A stretch of 21,786 nucleotides of DNA. It comes from Tissierella_B sp964485455 (GTDB lineage: Bacteria > Bacillota > Clostridia > Tissierellales > Tissierellaceae). The position numbers and the translations under genes are program-made. The stretch covers positions 1 through 21,786 of the forward strand of contig CAZAJU010000034.1 of assembly GCA_964485455.1 (NCBI GenBank), in the 5' to 3' direction. Below the pieces are notes generated by a model that made no database searches, was not told the origin of the DNA, and saw nothing but the letters and a program-made list of their open reading frames with translations. Numbering within the stretch: the stretch's first letter is position 1; every line of letters starts with the position of its first letter. Shown here piece after piece: positions 1 through 6,995 of the stretch.

Positions 1-55
1 GGTTGCCGGGTATCATCGGGCCCATTCCCTCCACCACTCTTAATAAGGAGATATT
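1..55 (-). promoter_or_regulatory. SAM-I (S-box) riboswitch, 5' half, cut by window edge
   Basis: Read on the minus strand, this stretch has the hallmark order of the S-box leader: a P1/P2 strand containing CTCCTTATTAAGAG, then GGTGGAGGGA, then GGGCCCGATGA, then ACCCGGCAACC running off the left edge. These are the most conserved SAM-contacting and kink-turn blocks of SAM-I. The 3' half, the expression platform and the controlled gene lie outside the window, so the target is unknown; methionine, cysteine or SAM metabolism or transport is the family norm. It is transcribed in the same direction as the upstream glycosidase-type gene but has its own promoter. Confidence 0.9.
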
Positions 56-110
56 TATTTTTATTTTATGCTATTATGGAAACAATATACCGTTTCCCTT
101 ACGAATAATA

Positions 111-139
111 ATTCTAGCATACTATAATATGATAGTCAA
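111..139 (-). promoter_or_regulatory. Sigma-A type promoter of the SAM riboswitch leader
   Basis: On the minus strand TTGACT (134-139) and TAGAAT (111-116) are separated by exactly 17 bp, close to the vegetative consensus. Transcription should begin near 104, about 50 nt before the S-box core. A small hairpin (GGAAAC at 78-83 with GTTTCC at 92-97) lies between the start and the riboswitch. The promoter lies in the short gap after the stop codon of the preceding gene, so the leader is independently transcribed. Confidence 0.8.
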
Positions 140-164
140 ATATATATTTTAATAATTTTAAATA

Positions 165-3011
165 TTATTTCACCATTATTTTAGGTCTTGGAAATATATT
201 ATTGATTTCATAAGTTATATTGCTTCCGTTAACAACAAATTCTGCTACAGATATATCATAAATATTATCTGGGGTAATTAAAGGACTTGTATTCAATTGA
301 ATATATCTTATACCATCCTTAAGTTCAGACTTCGTAGAATTCCCACCTTGAACTACAAATATATTCTTTCCTCTTGATTTAGCCTCTAGAAGCTTTTCGT
401 GCAGAAGCTCCGCCTCCATTGTATCAGTAAAGCCGTTTGTACCAAATATAGGTGTTGGTAAGAATACAATAAAGTTTGTTTCTACTTTGGTCTGTAAATC
501 ATTTATCAAATTTACCCATTGACTAGGGTCAGTGGCCCTAATTCCTCTTTTTGATGAATTTAGACTAAAGAACAATACATCATGGTGCTTTTTAACATTA
601 TATGAACTTCCGACATCAATCATTGCGTAGTTACCTATGCCAGATTTAAATGGTTCTGAAGCTCCATTAAGCAATATACTGATTTTATTCTTTCCAATCC
701 TATTTTTCAGAGTAGTTAATGCATCATAACCTACTAATTCATTTAATCCCTTTGGTTCAGATGCAACTATAAATTTGTATCCATTTTTATCCACCTTTTT
801 ATTACCTTTTAACTCATCCTTTAATATGGATGGAGTAGGAAGAACTAGATTTCCTACAGATGAAGGATAATATGCAGTTAAACCATCTATTAGTATCTGA
901 CCAGTAGGCTTCTTAGCAGAATCAGTTTCTGCAGTATAAATTCTTTGAAGGGTTAATGGATAGCTTACCTGCACAGGTATATCTACATTAAGATACTGCC
1001 AATCAGTAAAATCTAGGGTCTTCTTAAAGTCTACAATATATTCAGTTCCTTTGCCGTCCTTCAAATTCCCTCTCATCCAAGTACCGCTTCCATCACCTTT
1101 AACCCATAGACCTAATTTCTTAGGATACCCATTAAAAGTTAAGCCATTTGGCCCAAAGTTTATATAGGCTGCTCTAGTGTTTCCTCCAGCTGAGAAATTA
1201 TAGTTTAGAGCTAGGGAATATATCCCCTCTCTAGCTTCATTAACCAATCCAAGATTACCTGTTACAGTTTGAGGATATCCAGAAAAACTGTATTTATCCA
1301 ATGCTTCAAAGCTATCTACCAAAGTTCCAACAGAACCTACTGATACCAGTATGTTTTCAACTCCATTACCTAAGCTGGCTGAAATCGCACCTCCTGTTGG
1401 CTCACTTCCGCTATATAGCACACCATCCTTTATTTCTCCAATACTTCCTATTATATTTAATAATATATCCTCTATATATATCTTGGCTTCTGTTCCAATA
1501 CTATCCATTCCAAGGAATTCTCCAATTTTATGCTGACTATTAATATCTAAGTTTATTGTAGGAGTCTTAGTACTTAGGTCCATTACGGGTCCTAAAACAT
1601 TTATATCCAGAGAGCCAGTTACCTTTCCATAGGAAGCTATAATCTTTCCCTTTCCAGATGATACTGCTTTAAATGTATTTCCTGTGAAACCTCCCGCTAT
1701 ACCTTTAGTTGAAAATATTATCTTGGATTCATCAATTTCAACAGGGTTATTATTTTTATCAAATCCCCTTACTTTAATTCTTCGACTAGTATCTAGAAAC
1801 ATATTATTATCATCAGTTGATAGTTTAAGATAGGAAAGCTCTCCAACCGGTGCATTCGAAAATACACCTACAGCATTGACAACGGATCGTTCACCACCAT
1901 CTGAAGGTTTGTTGACTACTATTGCCTTATCTTCATCAAGTGGCTTTATAGCCATAGTAGTTGAACCACCACCATCAAGATTAAGTGCATTATATGCTCC
2001 AAGCTCCTTTAGTATAGCTCCGAATACCTCCTGGCTTACCCCTTTAAAAGATGAATCTCTTCCATCTATAGTTACTAGTATCAACTCACTTTCATCTCGA
2101 TTTACTCCAATACCTGTTCGAGGCTCATTTCCTTTGCTGTTGATATTAGTTAGTGATAGTTCACCATTTTTAAGGATTATACTTCCTCCACCTATAGCAA
2201 ATTTTATTTCATTTAAATCAGGAACAGTCTGGAGACTAAGATTTACTTTATCACCTGCTTCAAAGTGACTTAGATTTTCATTTCTTACAGCTAATACGTA
2301 CGCATCACCTGTTTTAGGTATATCAAATGGATCTCCACCAATTCTTCTACCTTGTACAACTCCATTTACTACTATAACTTCTACAAGGTCTTTGTGAAAT
2401 CTGCTTCCTATTGATTTTAATCCCCAGTTCTTATTTAATAAAGTTACTGTATCAAACTCTTTAGTGACCTTATTTACTGTGTTTATAAGCACTTCTTTTC
2501 CGGTTCTAAGATTAGTAGCTACCATTTTTCTATCAAGATAGTCAATTCCAGTTCTATCAGAATTGGTAATATAAAATGTTGGAAGAGCCCAACCAAGTTC
2601 AATTGGAGAAGATATGATTTCTCCATTATTGATCAGAGTGCCCATGGCTGATGGCAATGGCTGATAGTTGAAATAATCTCCATTTACAGCTGCAACAGCT
2701 CCACTTCTATTTACCATTGTACTAACCTTGTCCCTGTTTGGAATACCATCTGTATTAAATAACCCTTTAAGCTCAGTATAATCATCCTTAAGATTTATTC
2801 TCAAAACATTTATATTCCACCAGCCCTGGTCAGTGAATTTCTGAATCCTTTCATGAACCACTCCAGATGAAACATTTTGTTTATCTATATTTTCATATAT
2901 TATATGTGGCATATTTACAGTGATTTGATTTGCATGGGCAGGATAAGCTGAAATTGTCAACATAGCAGCTGCCATAATTGAAAGAAAATCCTTCTTCGTT
3001 ATTCTTCTCAT
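165..3011 (-). CDS. Secreted phosphodiester glycosidase (NAGPA/DUF2233) family protein with C-terminal extra domains
   Basis: About 948 residues from the ATG at 3011, chosen because GAGGTGA lies 4 nt upstream; an in-frame TTG 24 nt earlier lacks a site. Residues 1-27 form a signal peptide ending in AHA. Residues about 50-390 match the phosphodiester glycosidase (NAGPA, DUF2233) fold: NGDYF near 110, FAIGGG near 271, RTGIGVN near 298 and the hallmark DGGGSTT near 346. This family removes sugars from phosphodiesters and is common in Firmicute surface proteins. Next comes a beta-rich, bacterial-Ig-like stretch (about 390-475), then a stretch around 610-750 resembling a jelly-roll carbohydrate-binding module. 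The last ~190 residues resemble the end of a calcineurin-like phosphoesterase but lack clear metal-binding motifs; this part is inference. Substrate unknown; a cell-wall glycopolymer is plausible. No terminator is seen after it. Confidence 0.8.
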   Translation of the reverse strand: MRRITKKDFLSIMAAAMLTISAYPAHANQITVNMPHIIYENIDKQNVSSGVVHERIQKFTDQGWWNINVLRINLKDDYTELKGLFNTDGIPNRDKVSTMVNRSGAVAAVNGDYFNYQPLPSAMGTLINNGEIISSPIELGWALPTFYITNSDRTGIDYLDRKMVATNLRTGKEVLINTVNKVTKEFDTVTLLNKNWGLKSIGSRFHKDLVEVIVVNGVVQGRRIGGDPFDIPKTGDAYVLAVRNENLSHFEAGDKVNLSLQTVPDLNEIKFAIGGGSIILKNGELSLTNINSKGNEPRTGIGVNRDESELILVTIDGRDSSFKGVSQEVFGAILKELGAYNALNLDGGGSTTMAIKPLDEDKAIVVNKPSDGGERSVVNAVGVFSNAPVGELSYLKLSTDDNNMFLDTSRRIKVRGFDKNNNPVEIDESKIIFSTKGIAGGFTGNTFKAVSSGKGKIIASYGKVTGSLDINVLGPVMDLSTKTPTINLDINSQHKIGEFLGMDSIGTEAKIYIEDILLNIIGSIGEIKDGVLYSGSEPTGGAISASLGNGVENILVSVGSVGTLVDSFEALDKYSFSGYPQTVTGNLGLVNEAREGIYSLALNYNFSAGGNTRAAYINFGPNGLTFNGYPKKLGLWVKGDGSGTWMRGNLKDGKGTEYIVDFKKTLDFTDWQYLNVDIPVQVSYPLTLQRIYTAETDSAKKPTGQILIDGLTAYYPSSVGNLVLPTPSILKDELKGNKKVDKNGYKFIVASEPKGLNELVGYDALTTLKNRIGKNKISILLNGASEPFKSGIGNYAMIDVGSSYNVKKHHDVLFFSLNSSKRGIRATDPSQWVNLINDLQTKVETNFIVFLPTPIFGTNGFTDTMEAELLHEKLLEAKSRGKNIFVVQGGNSTKSELKDGIRYIQLNTSPLITPDNIYDISVAEFVVNGSNITYEINNIFPRPKIMVK

Positions 3012-3055
3012 AAAGTCACCTCGATAATTTTTCAATAATTAATTCAATTGGTGCT

Positions 3056-3073
3056 CCTACTTTAGAAAGTAGG
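3056..3073 (-). other. Small hairpin in the leader of the glycosidase-type gene
   Basis: CCTACTTT and AAAGTAGG face each other around a very small loop, about 45 bp upstream of the chosen start codon. It would form a 7-8 bp stem in the 5' untranslated region. No known riboswitch core is recognisable around it. A TATAAT-like box lies further upstream on the minus strand, but without a convincing -35 partner, so I do not call the promoter. Confidence 0.35.
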
Positions 3074-3179
3074 AAATATCTACTTTTCATTATATAGTTG
3101 CAATGTCTCAATTTGGTTACAAATACATTACAAGTTGGTTAAGGAAGGTTATGGTACAATTTTAAATTCAAAAAAGTAA

Positions 3180-3209
3180 AAAAGCTGACTACTAAAGTAA
3201 TCAGCTTTT
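3180..3209 (-). terminator. Rho-independent terminator of tRNA-Pro
   Basis: AAAAGCTGA (3180-3188) pairs with TCAGCTTTT (3201-3209), and TACT/AGTA continue the stem after one mismatch. On the minus strand it is followed by a T-rich tract (TTTACTTTTTT). It starts 5 nt past the tRNA 3' end, so the tRNA forms a single-gene unit. Confidence 0.85.
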
Positions 3210-3213
3210 CTTA

Positions 3214-3290
3214 TGGTCGGGGTGAGAGGATTTGAACCCCCGGCCCCATGGTCCCAAACCACGTGCGCTACCAAACTGCGCTACACCCCG
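3214..3290 (-). tRNA. tRNA-Pro (anticodon TGG)
   Basis: A 77-nt cloverleaf on the minus strand: the acceptor 5' strand CGGGGTG pairs with the 3' strand CACCCCG before discriminator A and an encoded CCA. The D arm reads GCGCAGTTTGGTAGCGC. The anticodon stem ACGTG/CATGG with loop TTTGGGA places TGG as the anticodon. The T arm GGGGGTTCAAATCCTC carries the canonical TTCAAAT. The TGG anticodon can read most or all CCN proline codons by wobble. It has its own promoter (3326-3354) and terminator (3180-3209). Confidence 0.97.
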
Positions 3291-3325
3291 TCATTTATTT
3301 GTTGCTTAACTTCAACAACTATTTT

Positions 3326-3354
3326 AGTATACTATATATTTAAAAATATTGCAA
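3326..3354 (-). promoter_or_regulatory. Promoter of tRNA-Pro
   Basis: On the minus strand TTGCAA (3349-3354) and TATACT (3326-3331) are 17 bp apart, a good vegetative promoter. The predicted start is near 3319, about 30 nt before the mature tRNA 5' end, as expected for a short RNase P-processed leader. Confidence 0.75.
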
Positions 3355-3423
3355 GGCTTTTTTACAAATTTTTTTCAAATATTTTAAATAAATTTCATCT
3401 ATTTGTCTTCTTTGGCGGTTACA

Positions 3424-3465
3424 TATGTAAAGCTGTACACAAATTAAGGTGTACAGCTTTACATA
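3424..3465 (-). terminator. Perfect 17-bp inverted repeat after mbl, probable terminator
   Basis: Positions 3424-3440 are perfectly complementary to 3449-3465 around an 8-nt loop. The repeat begins 8 bp beyond the mbl stop codon. The stem is strong, but neither strand has a proper T tract after it, so it may end transcription inefficiently, act as an mRNA 3' stabiliser, or be a protein-binding palindrome. Confidence 0.5.
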
Positions 3466-3473
3466 AATTAATA

Positions 3474-4499
3474 TTATCTAAAACTAGTCTTCTTACTATT
3501 TTCCATTGCTTTATCCAAAACTTCTACCCAGTCAAGGGATTTCCCTGTACCTATAGCTACACATTCCACTGCATTTTCAGCAACTCTAGTGTTAATTCCG
3601 GTTGTCTGGGCTATTAACTTGTCCAACCCATATAGAAGGGCCCCTCCTCCGGTCATTATAATACCTCTACTACTTATATCTGCAGCAAGCTCAGGCGGTG
3701 TATTTTCAAGAACCTCATGAACTGTATCAACTATTTCCTGTACTGGCTCCCTTAAAGCCTCTAACATATCATTCGAGGACACCTCTATATTAAGTGGAAG
3801 TCCGGTAAGTAGATTTCTGCCCTTTGTTTCCATAAACTGCTCTTCTTCAAATGGATAGGCACATCCAATATTTACTTTCAAAGCCTCAGCTGAACGCTCT
3901 CCTATCATCATATTATATTTTTTTCTAATAAATCGTGTTATAGCTTCATCGCATTCATCGCCAGCTACTTTAATAGATCTACTAACTACAATTCCACCAA
4001 GAGATATTACAGCTACATCTGTAGTTCCTCCGCCGATATCAACTATCATATTTCCCGTTGGAGCTGTTATATCAATACCAGCACCAATAGCTGCTGCTAT
4101 AGGCTCCTCGATTAAGTAGGTTTTTATAGCCCCTGCTTCATTGCTAGCCTCAATTACAGCCCTCTTTTCTACCTCAGTAACACCACTTGGTACACATATT
4201 ATTAGCCTAGGTTTTAAAATCACCTTGCCAAGTGCCTTTTGAATGAAGTATTTCAACATTCTTTCAGTGACATTATAATCAGAAATAACCCCATCTTTTA
4301 AAGGTCTAATCGCAATAATATGTCCTGGTGTTCTACCAAGCATTTTTCTAGCATCTTCTCCTACAGCTAAAAATTTATTAGTATATTGATCGATTGCAAC
4401 AACGGAAGGCTCTTGTAATACAATTCCCTTTCCTTTCACATAGACAAGTATACTTGCCGTACCTAAATCTATCCCTACATCTGCCCTTAAAGCCCCCAT
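3474..4499 (-). CDS. mbl: MreB/Mbl family rod-shape actin homologue
   Basis: A 341-residue bacterial actin that polymerises under the membrane and organises the Rod peptidoglycan elongation machinery. The N-terminal ATP phosphate loop GIDLGTASI (about 9-17), the VAVGED-like ARKMLGRTPG segment, VPSGVTEVEKRAV, the second phosphate loop GGGTTDVAVISLGG and the C-terminal adenosine motif TGGGALLYGLD are all present. Length is typical of Mbl/MreB. The ATG is preceded by AAGGAGG at 6 nt. It lies directly downstream of spoIIID as in B. subtilis, which is why mbl is preferred to mreB; no mreC/mreD follows. A spoIIID terminator lies between them, so mbl probably also has its own promoter in 4500-4590, which I could not place. 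Confidence 0.9.
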   Translation of the reverse strand: MGALRADVGIDLGTASILVYVKGKGIVLQEPSVVAIDQYTNKFLAVGEDARKMLGRTPGHIIAIRPLKDGVISDYNVTERMLKYFIQKALGKVILKPRLIICVPSGVTEVEKRAVIEASNEAGAIKTYLIEEPIAAAIGAGIDITAPTGNMIVDIGGGTTDVAVISLGGIVVSRSIKVAGDECDEAITRFIRKKYNMMIGERSAEALKVNIGCAYPFEEEQFMETKGRNLLTGLPLNIEVSSNDMLEALREPVQEIVDTVHEVLENTPPELAADISSRGIIMTGGGALLYGLDKLIAQTTGINTRVAENAVECVAIGTGKSLDWVEVLDKAMENSKKTSFR

Positions 4500-4586
4500 A
4501 AATATCCTCCTTATTTATACACTTATCATAAGGTTATTCGACATATATTTATAAAATCCTTCTTTTTAATTTTATTTTTTAAAAAT

Positions 4587-4613
4587 TTAAAAGGCCCCAC
4601 TTATATGGGACCT
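4587..4613 (-). terminator. Intrinsic terminator of spoIIID
   Basis: On the minus strand AGGTCCCA pairs with TGGGGCCT (one G-U) around TATAAG, followed by TTTTAAATTTTT. The stem starts inside the spoIIID stop codon (4612-4614), so termination is tightly coupled to the end of the gene. Confidence 0.8.
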
Positions 4614-4866
4614 ATGCCTTTGCTTCCTTATATTTTAGTTTAGTTGCTTTGCCACCTCTTATGTGCCTTTCAGCCTTATTTGTTTCAAGTACTTGTTTAA
4701 CCTTGGATGCTATAAGAGGGTTAATCTTAGGTAATCTTTCCGTCACATCCTTGTGTACTGTACTCTTACTGACTCCGAAAATACATGCTGCCTGCCTTAC
4801 AGTTGCTCCCTCACTTAGTATGTATTTTGCAATTTCCAAAGCTCTCTCCTCAATATAATCCTTCAC
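4612..4866 (-). CDS. spoIIID: Sporulation mother-cell transcription regulator SpoIIID
   Basis: An 84-residue DNA-binding protein that activates and represses many sigma-E dependent genes in the mother cell. The helix-turn-helix (about 20-45) contains TVRQAACIFGVSKSTVHKDV, and the basic tail HIRGGKATKLKYKEAKA matches the C-terminal DNA-contacting helix of the family. I chose the GTG at 4866, which gives MKDYIEER, aligning with the MHDYIKER start of B. subtilis; the TTG just before it also has AGGGGG within reach. It follows spoIIQ by about 48 bp with no visible terminator, so read-through from the sigma-F promoter is possible, although its role needs mother-cell (sigma-E) expression. I found no clear sigma-E promoter. 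Confidence 0.95.
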   Translation of the reverse strand: MKDYIEERALEIAKYILSEGATVRQAACIFGVSKSTVHKDVTERLPKINPLIASKVKQVLETNKAERHIRGGKATKLKYKEAKA

Positions 4867-4914
4867 CAACTTGACCCCCTTTTGTTTTGGGACTTAATAA
4901 ATACTTATGCTTTC

Positions 4915-5757
4915 CTAATAGGTTATAGAACGAGGATCGATTATTTTACCATCTTTATAAACCTCATAGTGCAGATGGGGTGCCATAATTAGCTCAATAT
5001 TCGCCGTGTCTCCTACAGTACTAATATAATCTCCATATTTAACTTCAAGTCCTTCTTTGACCAATTCCTTAGTCCCAAGGTTTGAAAGTCTGCTTTCTAT
5101 ACCCTTACCGTGATCTATTGTAATAGTAATTCCCCATAATTCATCCTCTTTGATTTCTTTAACGACTCCATCTCCTGGGGCTTTAACTTTATCTCCTACT
5201 TTAGCAGCAATATCTAATCCTAAATGTGCTCTCCATTCTTCTAGAGTTTCAGAAAATACAAGCTTATCTGGGGAGTGTTCCGTTAAAATTTTACCTTCAA
5301 CAGGAATCATCCACCTAAGGACCTTAGACGGGCTAACCACCTCTTCAACATCCTCATAATCGTCTATAAACTCTATATCTTCATTTTTTGCACTAACTTC
5401 CTTTACAATTTCCTTATTATCTACAATTTCTTTTACATCTACTTCTTCAATAGGTTTATCAGGCTCCAAAGCTACATTTGACTCTTCATCTGGAATAGCA
5501 TTGAAGTCATTGCTTTCATCTGTTTCTTTTTCAGTCTCGCTAGTTTCAGGTTCTTCAATATTAGATACCTCTATGTTTTCATTTGGACTTTCTTTAATCT
5601 CATCTAAAATCACCAATTTATCCTCGCTAGGTTCTTTGGCAATCCTTAGGTTTTCAGTAGCTATAAGGATTGTACCAGTAGCAACAACTAAAACGCTAAT
5701 AAAAAGAAAGATAAGAAATCCATTTTGCTTAATAAATGTAATCCAATTGTTTTTCAA
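4915..5757 (-). CDS. spoIIQ: SpoIIQ-like forespore membrane protein, M23/LytM domain
   Basis: About 280 residues. A transmembrane helix near 13-33 is followed by a long acidic linker (about 40-140, very rich in Glu/Asp) and a LytM/M23 domain (about 150-275). SpoIIQ spans the forespore membrane and binds mother-cell SpoIIIAH to form the channel and engulfment ratchet. The metal ligands are intact: HLGLD (H178, D182) and HLH (261-263), unlike B. subtilis SpoIIQ, which has lost part of the site. Clostridial SpoIIQ is generally of this intact type. Start: the TTG at 5757 has GGAGGTGG 5 nt upstream, while the ATG at 5772 has no ribosome site and would coincide with the predicted transcription start. 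Context between spoIID and spoIIID supports the name. Confidence 0.88.
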   Translation of the reverse strand: MKNNWITFIKQNGFLIFLFISVLVVATGTILIATENLRIAKEPSEDKLVILDEIKESPNENIEVSNIEEPETSETEKETDESNDFNAIPDEESNVALEPDKPIEEVDVKEIVDNKEIVKEVSAKNEDIEFIDDYEDVEEVVSPSKVLRWMIPVEGKILTEHSPDKLVFSETLEEWRAHLGLDIAAKVGDKVKAPGDGVVKEIKEDELWGITITIDHGKGIESRLSNLGTKELVKEGLEVKYGDYISTVGDTANIELIMAPHLHYEVYKDGKIIDPRSITY

Positions 5758-5779
5758 TTTGTCCACCTCCATTTGTAAA

Positions 5780-5808
5780 TATTATTTCCACATCGTAGAA
5801 ATTCATAC
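5780..5808 (-). promoter_or_regulatory. Predicted sigma-F promoter of spoIIQ
   Basis: On the minus strand GTATG (5804-5808) and GGAAATAATA (5780-5789) are separated by 14 bp. The -10 box fits the forespore sigma-F pattern GGnnAnAnTA at every defined position, and the -35 differs from GTATA at one base. Transcription would begin near 5773, just ahead of the ribosome binding site for the TTG start at 5757. In B. subtilis spoIIQ is a classic sigma-F target, so context and motif agree. Confidence 0.7.
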
Positions 5809-5830
5809 ATAAGTAGGGGAAAAAGGATAC

Positions 5831-5875
5831 AAAAAATCTTCTTCATCAAGAGTAAAACTCATAACAAAGAAGATT
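5831..5875 (-). terminator. Intrinsic terminator of spoIID
   Basis: On the minus strand AATCTTCTT (5867-5875) pairs with AAGAAGATT (5835-5843), with a GAG/CTC pair inside the loop, and is followed by six T. It lies 10 bp after the spoIID stop and separates it from the spoIIQ promoter. Confidence 0.85.
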
Positions 5876-5884
5876 AATATTGAT

Positions 5885-6925
5885 CTAATTTTTTATCTCT
5901 ATATCAGTATAATAATGATTTAAAATATCTAAGTAATTACTACCATTCTTAGCCATACCATTGGCTCCCCATTGGCTCATTCCTACTCCATGGCCATATC
6001 CAAGTGTAGTTATATCTATAATCTTTAGCTGTTGGTCATAGGAAATCGTAAAGTTGGTAGAGTTTAGACCGAATAGCTCTCTAATTGCTTTACCATCCAC
6101 AATCTGGTTTCCTATAGCTATTTTCTTAATCCGTCCACTATCTGTTTTTTCAATAAGCTTAATCTTATCATAAAAGTTTTCAATATCTATTTTTGCATTT
6201 GGATATTTCTCATTTATCTTATTTATAAACTCCTTATCAGTGAGAGTTGTTACCGTTTTAAACTTTGGTGAACCCTCTTCATTAGGACTGCTTACGGACT
6301 TTAAATATGGTGTATCATAGGCGAACACATTGATAGCATCCTCAGTAAAACCTCCACTTGTGGAATGATATAGAGGTTCAGCAACTACATCATTGTAATA
6401 TATCAGCATGCCTTTGGTAGAATCAACAGCTTCTTCTATCTTTCCCCAGTATTTATCTACCCAACTTTCTCCATGAATTTCTCTTAATTCTTCCAGGGAT
6501 AGAAAGGCTTGACAATGTATACCCCTACAAATGGGTGCTTCTTGATGATCTGGATGACCATCTGGATATCTTTGATTTCTACTCACTGCATAAGTCCTTG
6601 CCGCAATTGCCTGTGCCTTTAATGCTTCTATATGAAATTCAGCAGGCATTTCAGCTGATACCACACCTTTTACATAGAGCTCCAGGTCCATTTCCTCCAC
6701 TGTATCGTCATAGGGATTAAACACTTTTATTTTCTCAGAAACCTCTGTAATCTCCATTGTCTTATTTGATGAAATAATCTTTGGTGTAATTTGTTCAAGA
6801 GGTTTAAATCCTTCTCCTGAAGCCACATTTTCCTTAGACACAAAATTAAAGGTCTTAACAATAACCGTAGGCATAAGAATAGTTATTATTAAGACCCCTA
6901 GCATATAAATTCCAATTCTTTTCAT
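5885..6925 (-). CDS. spoIID: Stage II sporulation protein D (lytic transglycosylase)
   Basis: A 346-residue protein of the mother-cell engulfment machinery (SpoIID-SpoIIM-SpoIIP) that cleaves denuded peptidoglycan glycan strands. An N-terminal membrane anchor lies at about 4-25. The SpoIID domain begins near VKGVVSAEMP, whose Glu92 aligns with the known catalytic glutamate, followed by EALKAQAIAARTYAVS. STSGG (188-192) and the late GYGHGVGMSQWGA (about 310-322) are family hallmarks. Two cysteines in PICRGIHCQ (C133, C138) recall the zinc-binding cysteines reported for the Clostridioides difficile enzyme (from memory). The ATG at 6925 follows AGGGG at 5 nt; an in-frame TTG just upstream is less likely. 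A 21-bp palindrome lies upstream (6942-6962). Confidence 0.96.
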   Translation of the reverse strand: MKRIGIYMLGVLIITILMPTVIVKTFNFVSKENVASGEGFKPLEQITPKIISSNKTMEITEVSEKIKVFNPYDDTVEEMDLELYVKGVVSAEMPAEFHIEALKAQAIAARTYAVSRNQRYPDGHPDHQEAPICRGIHCQAFLSLEELREIHGESWVDKYWGKIEEAVDSTKGMLIYYNDVVAEPLYHSTSGGFTEDAINVFAYDTPYLKSVSSPNEEGSPKFKTVTTLTDKEFINKINEKYPNAKIDIENFYDKIKLIEKTDSGRIKKIAIGNQIVDGKAIRELFGLNSTNFTISYDQQLKIIDITTLGYGHGVGMSQWGANGMAKNGSNYLDILNHYYTDIEIKN

Positions 6926-6941
6926 CAAATCCCCTCTTCTC

Positions 6942-6962
6942 CATAGTATATTTAATACTATG
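6942..6962. promoter_or_regulatory. 21-bp palindrome upstream of spoIID
   Basis: CATAGTAT and ATACTATG are perfectly complementary around ATTTA, 17 bp upstream of the spoIID start codon. On the minus strand the box TATACTAT (6943-6950) resembles the sigma-E -10 pattern cATAcanT, but a -35 with normal spacing is not clear. It could be an operator or the promoter core of spoIID. Confidence 0.35.
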
Positions 6963-6995
6963 AGAAAAGAATGATGTTTAGAACTTTAAATATCA

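Noticed and set aside
1876..2268. Plus-strand 130-codon frame opposite the glycosidase-type gene
   Set aside because: It is a shadow of the strongly supported minus-strand gene; the serine- and proline-rich product is typical of antisense of Gly/Asp-rich coding sequence.
3213..3617. Plus-strand 134-codon frame starting MVGVRGFEPPAPWSQ
   Set aside because: It is the antisense of tRNA-Pro, a well-known spurious translation, and then runs over the 3' end of mbl. No ribosome binding site.
6943..6974. Sigma-E promoter for spoIID
   Set aside because: The -10-like box is good, but the best -35-like box is 17 bp away, beyond the usual sigma-E spacing, so it is not listed as a promoter.
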